Program-made: the position numbers and the translations under genes
Part shown: piece after piece, positions 51,368 to 59,265 of the stretch
Layout of the letters: the number at the start of each line of letters is the position of its first letter
Position numbering within the stretch: position 1 is the first letter of the stretch
Assembly: GCF_015694425.1 (NCBI RefSeq)
Contig: NZ_JADQDN010000001.1
Location: forward strand, 372,001 to 436,000
Direction: 5' to 3'
DNA: 64,000 nucleotides
Source: Microvirga terrestris
GTDB taxonomy: Bacteria; Pseudomonadota; Alphaproteobacteria; Rhizobiales; Beijerinckiaceae
Notes under the pieces: generated by a model
What the model saw: the letters and a program-made list of their open reading frames with translations, nothing else
The model's database searches: none
Told to the model about the DNA's origin: nothing

Positions 51368-52216
51368 ATGGCGCGTTTCGCCGGAACCGAATCGTATGTG
51401 GCCACCGAGGACCTGACAGTTGCCGTCAATGCGGCCATCACCCTTGAGCGTCCGCTCCTGGTCAAGGGCGAGCCCGGCACGGGCAAGTCGGTCCTGGCGG
51501 AGGAGATCGCAAGGAGCCTGAACGCTCCGCTTATCACCTGGCACATCAAGTCCACCACCAAGGCCCAGCAGGGTCTCTACGAGTACGATGCCGTCTCCCG
51601 CCTGCGGGACAGCCAGCTCGGCGACCCGCGCGTCTCGGACATCCGCAACTACATCAAGCGCGGCAAGCTGTGGGAGGCCTTTGCCTCGGACGAGCGGCCG
51701 GTGCTCCTCATCGACGAGATCGACAAGGCCGATATCGAGTTCCCGAACGATCTCCTGCTCGAGCTCGACCGCATGGAGTTCTTCGTCTACGAGACCGGTG
51801 AGACGGTCAAAGCCGCCCGGCGTCCCATCGTGATCATCACGTCCAACAACGAGAAGGAGCTTCCGGACGCTTTCCTGCGCCGCTGCTTCTTCCATTACAT
51901 CAAGTTCCCCGATCCGGACACCATGGGGCGCATCGTCGAGGTGCATTACCCCGGCATCAAGCACCGGCTGGTCGAGGAGGCGCTCAAGATCTTCTTCGAT
52001 GTGCGCGAGGTCCCGGGCTTGCGGAAGAAGCCCTCCACCTCGGAGCTGCTCGACTGGCTCAAGCTGCTCCTCTCCGAGGACATTGGACCCGAGCAGCTGC
52101 GCGAGCGCGACACCCGCAAGCTCATCCCGCCGCTCCACGGGGCGCTATTGAAAAACGAGCAGGATGTGAGCCTGTTCGAGAAGCTGGCCTTCATCGCCAG
52201 ACGGGAAGGACGCTGA
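51368..52216 (+). CDS. MoxR-family AAA+ ATPase
   Basis: The 282-residue ATPase has Walker A GEPGTGKS (~residues 38-45), Walker B VLLIDEIDKAD, sensor 1 IITSNNEKELPDAFLRRC with the arginine finger, and a helical C-terminal lid. MoxR ATPases work with VWA proteins as chaperones or metal-insertion machines. ATG 51368 is used; the frame is open back to 51305. The stop overlaps the next gene's start (TGATG), so the SixA-type gene is co-expressed. The likely VWA partner lies at 46706-47881 on the other strand. Confidence 0.9.
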   Translation: MARFAGTESYVATEDLTVAVNAAITLERPLLVKGEPGTGKSVLAEEIARSLNAPLITWHIKSTTKAQQGLYEYDAVSRLRDSQLGDPRVSDIRNYIKRGKLWEAFASDERPVLLIDEIDKADIEFPNDLLLELDRMEFFVYETGETVKAARRPIVIITSNNEKELPDAFLRRCFFHYIKFPDPDTMGRIVEVHYPGIKHRLVEEALKIFFDVREVPGLRKKPSTSELLDWLKLLLSEDIGPEQLRERDTRKLIPPLHGALLKNEQDVSLFEKLAFIARREGR

Positions 52217-52740
52217 TGCTCCGCCTTCTGCTCCTCCGCCATGCCAAGTCCAGCTGGCCGCCCGGCATCCTCGATGTCGACCGTCCGCTCGCGAAGCGGG
52301 GTCAGGAAGCCGCCCTCGTCATGGGCGATTACCTGAAACGGGAGCGGCTCGCGCCCGATCTCGCCATCGTATCCTCGGCCCGGCGCACGCAGGAAACCTG
52401 GGAACGTGTCCAGCCAATCCTCGGCGAGATCAAGATGCGGCTGGACGGGCGCATCTATGAGGCTCCCGTCGGGCGACTGCTAGAGGTGGTCCGCGAGGTG
52501 AAGCCGGAGATCGGCACGCTTCTGCTCATCGGCCACAATCCAGGCTTCGAGGAACTCGCCAAGCTGCTCATCGGCGAAGGCGACATGGACGGCATCCTGC
52601 GGCTCGGCCAGAAATACCCGTCCGCCGGCCTCGCCGTGATCGATTTCAGGCTGGCGAGCTGGAGCGACGTCGCTAAGAAAACCGGTCGGCTCGATCGATT
52701 CGTAACCCCGAAATCGCTGGGCAGCGGCGAGGACGATTAG
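52216..52740 (+). CDS. SixA-type histidine phosphatase
   Basis: The 174-residue enzyme has the RHG-type motif as LLRHAKSSW (catalytic His ~9), then VSSARRTQETWERV and the second histidine in LIGHNPGFEELAKLL. SixA dephosphorylates phosphohistidine on phosphotransfer proteins such as NPr or HPt domains. It is translationally coupled to the MoxR gene. The last four bases overlap the convergent acetyltransferase gene. Confidence 0.9.
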   Translation: MLRLLLLRHAKSSWPPGILDVDRPLAKRGQEAALVMGDYLKRERLAPDLAIVSSARRTQETWERVQPILGEIKMRLDGRIYEAPVGRLLEVVREVKPEIGTLLLIGHNPGFEELAKLLIGEGDMDGILRLGQKYPSAGLAVIDFRLASWSDVAKKTGRLDRFVTPKSLGSGEDD

Positions 52741-53258
52741 GCGTCTTCGGATTGCGGCAGGTCGAGATAGAGCAGTTCTTCGTCGTAAAACGTGTCGCCG
52801 ACTCGAAGGGCCTTGCGCTGAACCCCATAGGGCCTGAAGCCGAGCCCGTGATAGGTGCTCCGGGCGCTATCGTTCGTGAGCCCCACCACGGCTTCGAGCA
52901 TTATTACATGTCGACAGGCGTGGTCGATGACGCACTGAACGAGCCTTTTGCCCACCTGGTGCCCGCGCCATTCCGCCTTCATGTAGACACCCCACAGAAC
53001 ACCCCTATGGCGGGCTTTGACCCGGTCATGGACGGCAAAGCCCGCCACGCCGATGAGAGCGTGATCGGCAAAGGCCCCGAAGACCACGTTCGGGCTTGTG
53101 GACAGATGCGCTCGCATCGCCTCAAGCGGTATCGAGGCTTCTTCCTCGTAGCTCGCGCCGAAGGCCTCGGGCGCGACGGTGAGCGCCTCTAACCTCAGGT
53201 CGCGAAACGCCTCAGCGTCGGTTTGTTCGAGAACACGGATCAGGACGTCGGAGGTCAT
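52737..53258 (-). CDS. GNAT-family N-acetyltransferase
   Basis: The 173-residue enzyme has the GNAT core: strands ending LWGVYMKAEWRGHQVGKRLVQ, with the acetyl-CoA motif R/Q-x-x-G-x-G/K, and the C-terminal NDSARSTYHGLGFRPYG. It transfers an acetyl group from acetyl-CoA to an amine, N-terminus or small molecule; the substrate is unknown. It is monocistronic. Confidence 0.88.
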   Translation of the reverse strand: MTSDVLIRVLEQTDAEAFRDLRLEALTVAPEAFGASYEEEASIPLEAMRAHLSTSPNVVFGAFADHALIGVAGFAVHDRVKARHRGVLWGVYMKAEWRGHQVGKRLVQCVIDHACRHVIMLEAVVGLTNDSARSTYHGLGFRPYGVQRKALRVGDTFYDEELLYLDLPQSEDA

Positions 53259-53408
53259 GAATACCTGCTGCCGCTGAAGGGGCTACTTGTTAAATACACG
53301 ATCCTCATGATCAAGAGAGGGGTTTGAGGATGAACCTATCGGCCCCACCATCGTTTGGCCTGAAACCTCATCGATTGTTTCCGGCCGAAGCAGGGGCTGA
53401 TCCTCACC

Positions 53409-54482
53409 ATGGTGCCTCAAACCTTTTATGCGCTCGTCCTTGCGGCTCGCGCGCTCCTGCCCGGCGACTCAGGTTCCGCCAGCGATACCTTCCGGCCCGA
53501 TCCGCAGGCCGTTGCCGCCCGATACGAGCCCTCTAGCCGCGAGGTCACCAACTGGCGCTCCGAAGCCATGGACGCTCTGGAGCCGAAGCCCGTGGTGGCC
53601 ATGGCTGCCCTGTTCCGCGCCGAGCGCCCCTTCGTCGCCCGCTGCGTCAAGCTCAACAATTACTGGTGCATCAAAAGCGCCCGGTGGAACGGGGAGCTCG
53701 CCACCGACAGCGAGGGCCATGTGGGTTTCATCTCGGCCGATCACAGCGCCGATGCCGCCGCTACCCTGCTCCGGCGCTACTACCTGGAGTTCAACCGCAA
53801 ATCCGCGCTGGACATCGTGCGCCGCTGGGCGCCGGCCGAGTGCAACGTGGCGACGGGTATCGGCGGCATGGCGATGCTGGCCGTAAGAGGGATCGGCGGC
53901 ACTGTCCGGGCTCAATATCTCGCCTCGCGCAGGCAAAAGGGCGGTGCGGTGCGCTACACGGCGAAGGCTGGTCCGGGCGGCAAGCCGGGCCGGGTCTCCA
54001 TGGTGATCCCGATGACCTCGAAGACGCCCCAATACCGCGTGCCGAGCATCGCCGCTGGCATGGGCGAGAAGCCGAAGCCGGCCAAGCCGCCGGAGCCGCT
54101 CGTCGCAACCCGCCGCAAGCCCGCGAAGGAGGCCGCCACCATCGCCTCGGCCGCGCCGAAGCCTGCTCAGAAGGTTCAGGTTGCCGCGGCCTGCCCCTCC
54201 GAGGAGCAGCGCCACCGCAACTATGCGGGCCGGATGGTCGAGGGGCTGGGCTTGGGCCCAAGCGACGACCTGAAGCTGTTCGCGGCCGACGGCACGCCCC
54301 AGCCCAACCTCACCCAGGTGATGCTTGCCATGTCGGCTTTTGAGCTTGGTACCCTGCGCGCGAGTCCCGAACTCGTTGAGGGAGCGATCGAGCGGGCGAT
54401 CGCGAAAGTGCAGGAGAATGCGCAGGCGGCTGCGCAGAAGGCCCAAGCGTTCAGGAATGAACCGACGGGCGTGGAGCGCTAG
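53409..54482 (+). CDS. Hypothetical protein with an N-terminal lysozyme/structural-like segment
   Basis: This 357-residue protein is not recognised with confidence. Residues ~77-140 (NNYWCIKSARWNGE ... TLLRRYYLEFNRKSALDIVRRWAPAECN) resemble the N-terminal domain seen in some phage structural or peptidoglycan-associated proteins that ends with an IxxRWAPxxxN motif. The middle is Lys/Pro/Ala rich (~205-265), and the C-terminal part has a helix with alanine repeats. There is no clear signal peptide. It lies 68 bases upstream of ycjX and may share its transcript. A shorter ATG frame at 53330 with good GAGG is in another frame and is not used here. Confidence 0.72.
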   Translation: MVPQTFYALVLAARALLPGDSGSASDTFRPDPQAVAARYEPSSREVTNWRSEAMDALEPKPVVAMAALFRAERPFVARCVKLNNYWCIKSARWNGELATDSEGHVGFISADHSADAAATLLRRYYLEFNRKSALDIVRRWAPAECNVATGIGGMAMLAVRGIGGTVRAQYLASRRQKGGAVRYTAKAGPGGKPGRVSMVIPMTSKTPQYRVPSIAAGMGEKPKPAKPPEPLVATRRKPAKEAATIASAAPKPAQKVQVAAACPSEEQRHRNYAGRMVEGLGLGPSDDLKLFAADGTPQPNLTQVMLAMSAFELGTLRASPELVEGAIERAIAKVQENAQAAAQKAQAFRNEPTGVER

Positions 54483-54550
54483 AGCGCCTTGCACGTTAGG
54501 ATTTCAAGCCCCACCTACGAGCTTGGCTTGAGAGCATTAGGTTCATCTTC

Positions 54551-55999
54551 GTGTCCGTCATCACCGATCTCGCCTCCCGCGCCGGGTCTGCTGCGCAATC
54601 GCTCTGGGAGGCCTCCGGCCAGCTGGTCCAGCCCTCTCTCCGCCTTGGCGTCACGGGTCTTGCCCGCTCCGGCAAGACCGTCTTCACCACCGCTCTCGTG
54701 CATCACCTGACCCGTGGCACGAGCCTGCCGGCCTTTCGGGCCTCGGCCGAGGGGCGGATCCGGCGGGCGCAGCTGGCTCACCAGCCGGACGATGCGGTGC
54801 CGCGCTTTCCCTACGAAGAGCACATGGCGGCCCTGACGGAAGGCCGCCGCTGGCCGCAATCCACCAATCGGATCAGCGAGCTGCGGGTGGACATCGACTA
54901 CGAGCGAAAAGGCGGGTGGCGCACCGGGCCGGCAACACTTGCCCTCGACATCGTGGATTACCCGGGCGAATGGCTGCTCGACCTGGCGCTTCTCGATGCG
55001 GGCTATGCGGAATGGTCCCGCCAGACCATCGAGGCAAGCCGCAAGCGTGATCGGGTGTCCATGGCAGACCGTTGGCATCAAACGTTGAAAACCCTCGATC
55101 CGTCAGGCGCTTCCGACGAGATGCTCGCATCGAAGGCAAGCGAAGCCTTCAAGGAGTACCTCACGGCCCTGCGTGCCGGATCCGAGGCGGTGGCGACGAC
55201 CCCGCCGGGGCGGTTCCTCATGCCCGGCGATCTTGCCGGTTCGCCGGCGCTCACCTTCGCGCCGCTCGATCTACCCCAGGGCCAGCCCATCGCGGCTGGG
55301 AGCTTTGCGGCCCTGATGGAGCGGCGCTTCGAGGCCTACAAAACCCATGTGGTCCGGCCGTTCTTCCGCGATCATTTCCAACGCATCGACCGCCAGATCG
55401 TGCTGGTGGACGTGCTCGCCGCCATCGATGCCGGGCCTGTGGCGCTCGCCGAGCTGGAGGAGGCGCTGGATCAGGTGCTCATGGCCTTCCGGACCGGGCG
55501 CAACACCCTCCTGTCCCGCCTGTTCTCGCCCCGGGCCGACCGGGTGCTGTTCGCAGCCACTAAGGCCGACCACATCCACCACACCGATCATGACCGGCTC
55601 GATGCCATCCTGCGCCTGCTCGTGAACCGGGCCTCGCGCCGGACCGAGGCCGCTGGGGCGCGGGTGGGCACGGTGGCGCTCGCCTCGGTGCGCGCCACCC
55701 GGGAGACCACCATCCGCGAGGGACGCGAGACCCTGCGGGCCGTTGCCGGCATTCCCGAAGCTGGCGAGCGCGTCGGCGACGAGGTCTTCGACGGCGAGGC
55801 AGAGGCCGCGATCTTTCCAGGCGAGCTGCCGGAAACTGCGGAGGCGGTGTTTCAGGGAGCGGTGCCGCCCGGCTCGTTCCGGTTTCCGCGCTTCCGTCCG
55901 CCGAAGCTGCCCGTCGATGCGGCGGGCCGCATGGCCAAGATGCCTCACATTCGTCTTGACCGGGCCCTTGAGTTCCTCCTGGGGGATCGCTTCACATGA
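54551..55999 (+). CDS. YcjX family P-loop NTPase
   Basis: The 482-residue protein has an N-terminal Walker A, GLARSGKT (~residues 34-41), then LALDIVDYPGEWLLDLALLD, the family's Walker B-type segment, and VLFAATKADHIHHTD, a base-recognition motif like the GTPase T/NKxD. YcjX (DUF463) proteins are stress-linked cytoplasmic NTPases. GTG 54551 is the start. The stop overlaps the ycjF start by four bases, matching the conserved ycjX-ycjF pair. Confidence 0.9.
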   Translation: MSVITDLASRAGSAAQSLWEASGQLVQPSLRLGVTGLARSGKTVFTTALVHHLTRGTSLPAFRASAEGRIRRAQLAHQPDDAVPRFPYEEHMAALTEGRRWPQSTNRISELRVDIDYERKGGWRTGPATLALDIVDYPGEWLLDLALLDAGYAEWSRQTIEASRKRDRVSMADRWHQTLKTLDPSGASDEMLASKASEAFKEYLTALRAGSEAVATTPPGRFLMPGDLAGSPALTFAPLDLPQGQPIAAGSFAALMERRFEAYKTHVVRPFFRDHFQRIDRQIVLVDVLAAIDAGPVALAELEEALDQVLMAFRTGRNTLLSRLFSPRADRVLFAATKADHIHHTDHDRLDAILRLLVNRASRRTEAAGARVGTVALASVRATRETTIREGRETLRAVAGIPEAGERVGDEVFDGEAEAAIFPGELPETAEAVFQGAVPPGSFRFPRFRPPKLPVDAAGRMAKMPHIRLDRALEFLLGDRFT

Positions 56000-56982
56000 G
56001 CCGCCAACCTCGCGCCTACCGTCTCGACGATCCGAACATCACTGCCGGCGCCGTACAGGTCACGGAAGAGCCATTCGATGCCATCGAGGCCGCCGACGGC
56101 GTCGTGGTGCCGATGGGAGTGAAGCGCCGGGCGCCCTGGGTCGGTATTCTGCTGTCCGCTTTGTCGGGGCTGCTTCTGCTGGGTCTCGGTCTCGCCGTCG
56201 AGAACCTGATCGTCGATCTCTACCGGGTCGCGCCATGGCTCGGCTGGGTGGCCCTCGCCCTGGCCGTGATTGCGCTGCTGGCTTTCCTGGCCATCATCGG
56301 GCGGGAGGTTTCGGGGATCTGGCGCGAGCAGAAGATCGAGAGCCTGCGCGAGGCCGCGGTCGATGCGCTGGCCGTCAAGGACCACAAGGCCGCCAAAGGC
56401 ATCGTCCAGGATCTCATCGGCCTCTACGGCGGCCGGGCAGCGGCTGCGCAGGGGAGCGCCCGTCTTAAAGGGCTCACCGACGAGATCATCGATGCCGACG
56501 ACCGTCTCGCCATTGCGGAGCGCGAGCTGCTCGCGCCTCTCGACATGCAGGCCAAGCGCGCCATTGCCGGGGCGGCCAAGCAGGTCTCCCTCGTGACGGC
56601 CGTGAGCCCCCGGGCCATCGTCGATGTGGCCTTCGTGATCTTCGCGGCCGTGCGTCTCCTGCGGACGCTGGCCCGGATCTACGGCGGCCGGCCCGGCTTC
56701 CTCGGCTTCCTGCGGCTCGCCAAGGCCGCCTTCAACCATCTTGCGGTCACCGGCGGTGTGGCGGTTGGGGACAGCCTCATGCAGCAGGTGCTGGGTTTAG
56801 GTCTCGCAGCTCGAATATCCGCCAAGCTTGGCGAAGGAGTGTTGAACGGGCTCATGACCGCCCGGTTCGGCCTGGCTGCCCTATCGGTCTGTCGGCCGCT
56901 TCCCTTCATCCGGGAGGAGGCGCCCAAGATCGGCGATGTCGCCGGGGAGCTCATCAGCCGGGCGGAGGCAGCCGCCTCCTGA
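55996..56982 (+). CDS. YcjF family (TIGR01620) membrane protein
   Basis: The 328-residue protein has two membrane helices near residues 48-70 and 77-100 (VGILLSALSGLLLLGLGLAV; GWVALALAVIALLAFLAIIG), then a soluble helical part with a weaker hydrophobic stretch (VDVAFVIFAAVRLLRTLARI). It is the usual partner of YcjX. Its molecular role is not known. Translation is coupled to ycjX. Confidence 0.88.
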   Translation: MSRQPRAYRLDDPNITAGAVQVTEEPFDAIEAADGVVVPMGVKRRAPWVGILLSALSGLLLLGLGLAVENLIVDLYRVAPWLGWVALALAVIALLAFLAIIGREVSGIWREQKIESLREAAVDALAVKDHKAAKGIVQDLIGLYGGRAAAAQGSARLKGLTDEIIDADDRLAIAERELLAPLDMQAKRAIAGAAKQVSLVTAVSPRAIVDVAFVIFAAVRLLRTLARIYGGRPGFLGFLRLAKAAFNHLAVTGGVAVGDSLMQQVLGLGLAARISAKLGEGVLNGLMTARFGLAALSVCRPLPFIREEAPKIGDVAGELISRAEAAAS

Positions 56983-57133
56983 TGGTGCGACATATCGTTC
57001 GGCTTGCGCCTATCCAAGGCTCTTAAGGGGTGCCGGGGCTCATTAGACAAATCGATGACGCTTAATCTCGTTGTCGCGATCCCTCCTTGCCTATATAGGG
57101 GCGCCACGGTTCATCGGGGAAGAACGGCTGAAC

Positions 57134-57553
57134 ATGACAGATAGCGTGATTGATGAAGGCTACCGTCCGACAGAAGACGAGCCTTTCATGAATGAGCGGC
57201 AGAGGGAGTATTTCAGGCGCAAGCTGATCCGCTGGAAGCACGACATCCTCAAGGAGGCTCAGGAGACCCTCGCGACGCTGCAGAGCGAGAACGAGAATCA
57301 CCCTGACCTTGCGGATCGCGCCTCGTCGGAAACGGACCGCGCCATCGAGCTTCGCGCCAGGGATCGTCAGCGCAAGCTGATCGCCAAGATCGATGCCGCG
57401 CTCGCGCGGATCGAGGACGGCTCTTACGGCTATTGCGAGGAGACGGGCGACCCGATCTCCCTCAAGCGCCTGGAGGCCCGCCCCATTGCGACGCTCTCCC
57501 TCGAAGCTCAGGAGCGCCACGAGCGCAACGAGCGGGTCTACCGGGACGACTGA
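57134..57553 (+). CDS. dksA: DksA transcriptional regulator, single-cysteine type
   Basis: At 139 residues, it has the DksA coiled coil with the tip motif DLADRASSE (Asp58, Asp61 and Ala63 in place of DxxDxA) and the C-terminal globular domain YGYCEETGDPISLKRLEARPIATLSLEAQE. Only one cysteine, Cys101, is present where zinc-binding DksA has four, so this is a zinc-independent form. DksA binds RNA polymerase's secondary channel and works with ppGpp in the stringent response. ATG 57134 is used over TTG 57071. A strong terminator follows. Confidence 0.95.
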   Translation: MTDSVIDEGYRPTEDEPFMNERQREYFRRKLIRWKHDILKEAQETLATLQSENENHPDLADRASSETDRAIELRARDRQRKLIAKIDAALARIEDGSYGYCEETGDPISLKRLEARPIATLSLEAQERHERNERVYRDD

Positions 57554-57576
57554 TCCGGTCCTGCATTGAACATGAA

Positions 57577-57607
57577 AAGGGCTCCGCTAGCGGAGCCCTT
57601 CTTCGTT
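57577..57607 (+). terminator. Rho-independent terminator after dksA
   Basis: A perfect palindrome has a GGGCTCCGCTAGCGGAGCCC core with A-rich and T-rich sides, followed by TTCTTCGTTT. It lies 24 bases after the dksA stop and also faces the convergent FliO-like gene. Confidence 0.9.
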
Positions 57608-57632
57608 TGTCGTCAGGGGCAGAGGCCTTGCC

Positions 57633-58877
57633 TCACCCCTTCTTGTTCGGGTCGAGGGGGCGCCCCAGTAGCCGGGCGAATTCTGCCTCGATATCCTCGA
57701 CCGAGAACGGATCGGCGGCTTTCTCCGCCGAGGCCGTTTCCTTGGCCTGAGGCGGAAGGGGGGCCGACGCCGGCTGAGGAGGCGCTAACGGAGCGGTCCG
57801 GACCGGCTCGACAGGCGGTGCGGGTTGGGCCGGAGCGGGGGCTTCAGGCTCATCGGCGAGATCTTCTTCCTCCGCGGGCTCGTCGAAGGACGTGATGGGC
57901 TCCTCGTCGGCCGAGGTCGGCTCGAGAGGGGCGTCTTCCTCGTCGCTGATGTCCTCATGCACTGTCGGAGATGCCATGCTGACGGGAGCCGGCGCAGCAG
58001 CCACCGGCGGCGGAACAGGGCTCGCCGGGCGCTTCAGGGCTTCTTCGAGCTGCTTGGCCATATCCGAGAGCAGGGTGGCATCGGGGGCCGCTCGCTCGCT
58101 CGTTGCCGGCTCGGGTGGCCGGACGGGCTCAAGCGGTTGCACGGGCGGCGCCGGCGGCACAGGGGTTGCCCGTGACTGGAACGGCGGTGGGGTGAAGGGG
58201 GGACGCGGCTCCGGGCGCTCTGCCGGAGGAGGTGCGGGAGGGGTGGGGGGCGTGTTCTGGAACGATGGCGTCCGTGCCTCGGCGCGCAGGCCCTGGATGG
58301 CAGGAGATGCGGAGACCGCGACGGCGTCCGGCTTCAGGACCGGTTCGGGATGGGCCGGAACCGGCGCACTGACGGTCGCCACCGGAGAGAGCTCCTCCTC
58401 GAGGTCGGATTCCTCCGACGGACGACGCACGAAGGACCCAAGCTGGGCGGCGAGCTGGCTTTCGATGGAAGGCCTGCCGTTGGATTCGACCTGGGGGGCG
58501 CGAGGCGACTGATCCAGCGAGGGCTCGAAGCGTTCCGCGCCCATATCGACGGCAGGAGCAGGAACGCGCGCGCCGGAAACGCGGACGATATTGGTCTCGA
58601 TCACCACGTCGTTAGGCCCTCCGATGAGGAGGAGGTGCTCGACATTGTCCCGACGGAGCAGCAGAAGCTGCCGCTGCCGGTCGAGATCATACACATCCAC
58701 GATGCCCAGTCGCGGCTGACGGCTGCGGCCGCCACGATCGCTGCCCGGCATGATCAGGCGGCCACCCCAGACCTTGCGCAACACGAGTCCTAAGAGCACG
58801 AGCAGGATCAGAATGATCGCGAAGGCGATTGCAAATTGAACTGCCCGCGGTGCTTCGAGACCGAAAAGAGATGACAC
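57633..58877 (-). CDS. FliO-like membrane protein with long proline-rich tail
   Basis: The 414-residue protein has one N-terminal membrane helix (residues ~14-35, AIAFAIILILLVLLGLVLRK) and a short beta-rich region (RLGIVDVYDLDRQRQLLLLRRDNVEHLLLIGG, ~55-88) like the flagellar biosynthesis protein FliO. A tail of ~300 residues follows, rich in Pro, Ala, Glu and Ser. The FliO match covers only the first ~105 residues. It is divergent from cckA and has a CtrA-type box about 85 bases upstream of its start. Confidence 0.78.
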   Translation of the reverse strand: MSSLFGLEAPRAVQFAIAFAIILILLVLLGLVLRKVWGGRLIMPGSDRGGRSRQPRLGIVDVYDLDRQRQLLLLRRDNVEHLLLIGGPNDVVIETNIVRVSGARVPAPAVDMGAERFEPSLDQSPRAPQVESNGRPSIESQLAAQLGSFVRRPSEESDLEEELSPVATVSAPVPAHPEPVLKPDAVAVSASPAIQGLRAEARTPSFQNTPPTPPAPPPAERPEPRPPFTPPPFQSRATPVPPAPPVQPLEPVRPPEPATSERAAPDATLLSDMAKQLEEALKRPASPVPPPVAAAPAPVSMASPTVHEDISDEEDAPLEPTSADEEPITSFDEPAEEEDLADEPEAPAPAQPAPPVEPVRTAPLAPPQPASAPLPPQAKETASAEKAADPFSVEDIEAEFARLLGRPLDPNKKG

Positions 58878-59265
58878 GATGAACTCTCAAACGTTGACTG
58901 GCCTTCGCAGGCCACTTCTGTGTTGGTTGTACCACATTGACCGCCAAAGCCACCGGCAAGGTTAACAGATGGTTAACGCAAGCCTGGCTTCGACATGAGG
59001 TCGAGAACACAGGAACGGCTCTCTGTGATCTGTCCAAGATGGTGCTGCCGGCTGTTACATCAAGGAAAATAAGGATTTCCTGTGACGGCTCTCATGGATG
59101 AGGCCTGCACAGCCCGGACCGGCGCTTGCATCCGCCGGTGGTGGCACCTTAGAGGTCGATCAATAAATACCGTGTAATATGATCGGAAAAGATCGAGCGG
59201 TTGGCTGCAACCCTGCAGCCGATGCCGTGAGGCACATCCGCCTCCGTTGAGGATGTTGATATTCC
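58878..59265. promoter_or_regulatory. 388-base intergenic region between divergent FliO-like and cckA genes
   Basis: No gene is supported here. A TTAA-N7-TTAAC site lies at 58962-58977. The rest should carry the promoters and the cckA leader, which has GAGGATG shortly before ATG 59266. I see no other motif I can name. Confidence 0.6.
58962..58977. promoter_or_regulatory. CtrA-type binding site TTAACAGATGGTTAAC
   Basis: TTAA-N7-TTAAC is the alphaproteobacterial CtrA consensus, and here it matches with no mismatch. The site reads as the consensus on either strand. It lies ~85 bases upstream of the FliO-like start and ~290 bases from cckA, so it more likely controls the former. Confidence 0.75.

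Noticed and set aside
53330-53536. ATG frame with a good GAGG ribosome site just before the unknown protein gene
   Set aside because: It is out of frame with the longer gene, short, and translates to an Arg/Ala/Pro-rich sequence. It may be chance, though a leader peptide cannot be excluded.
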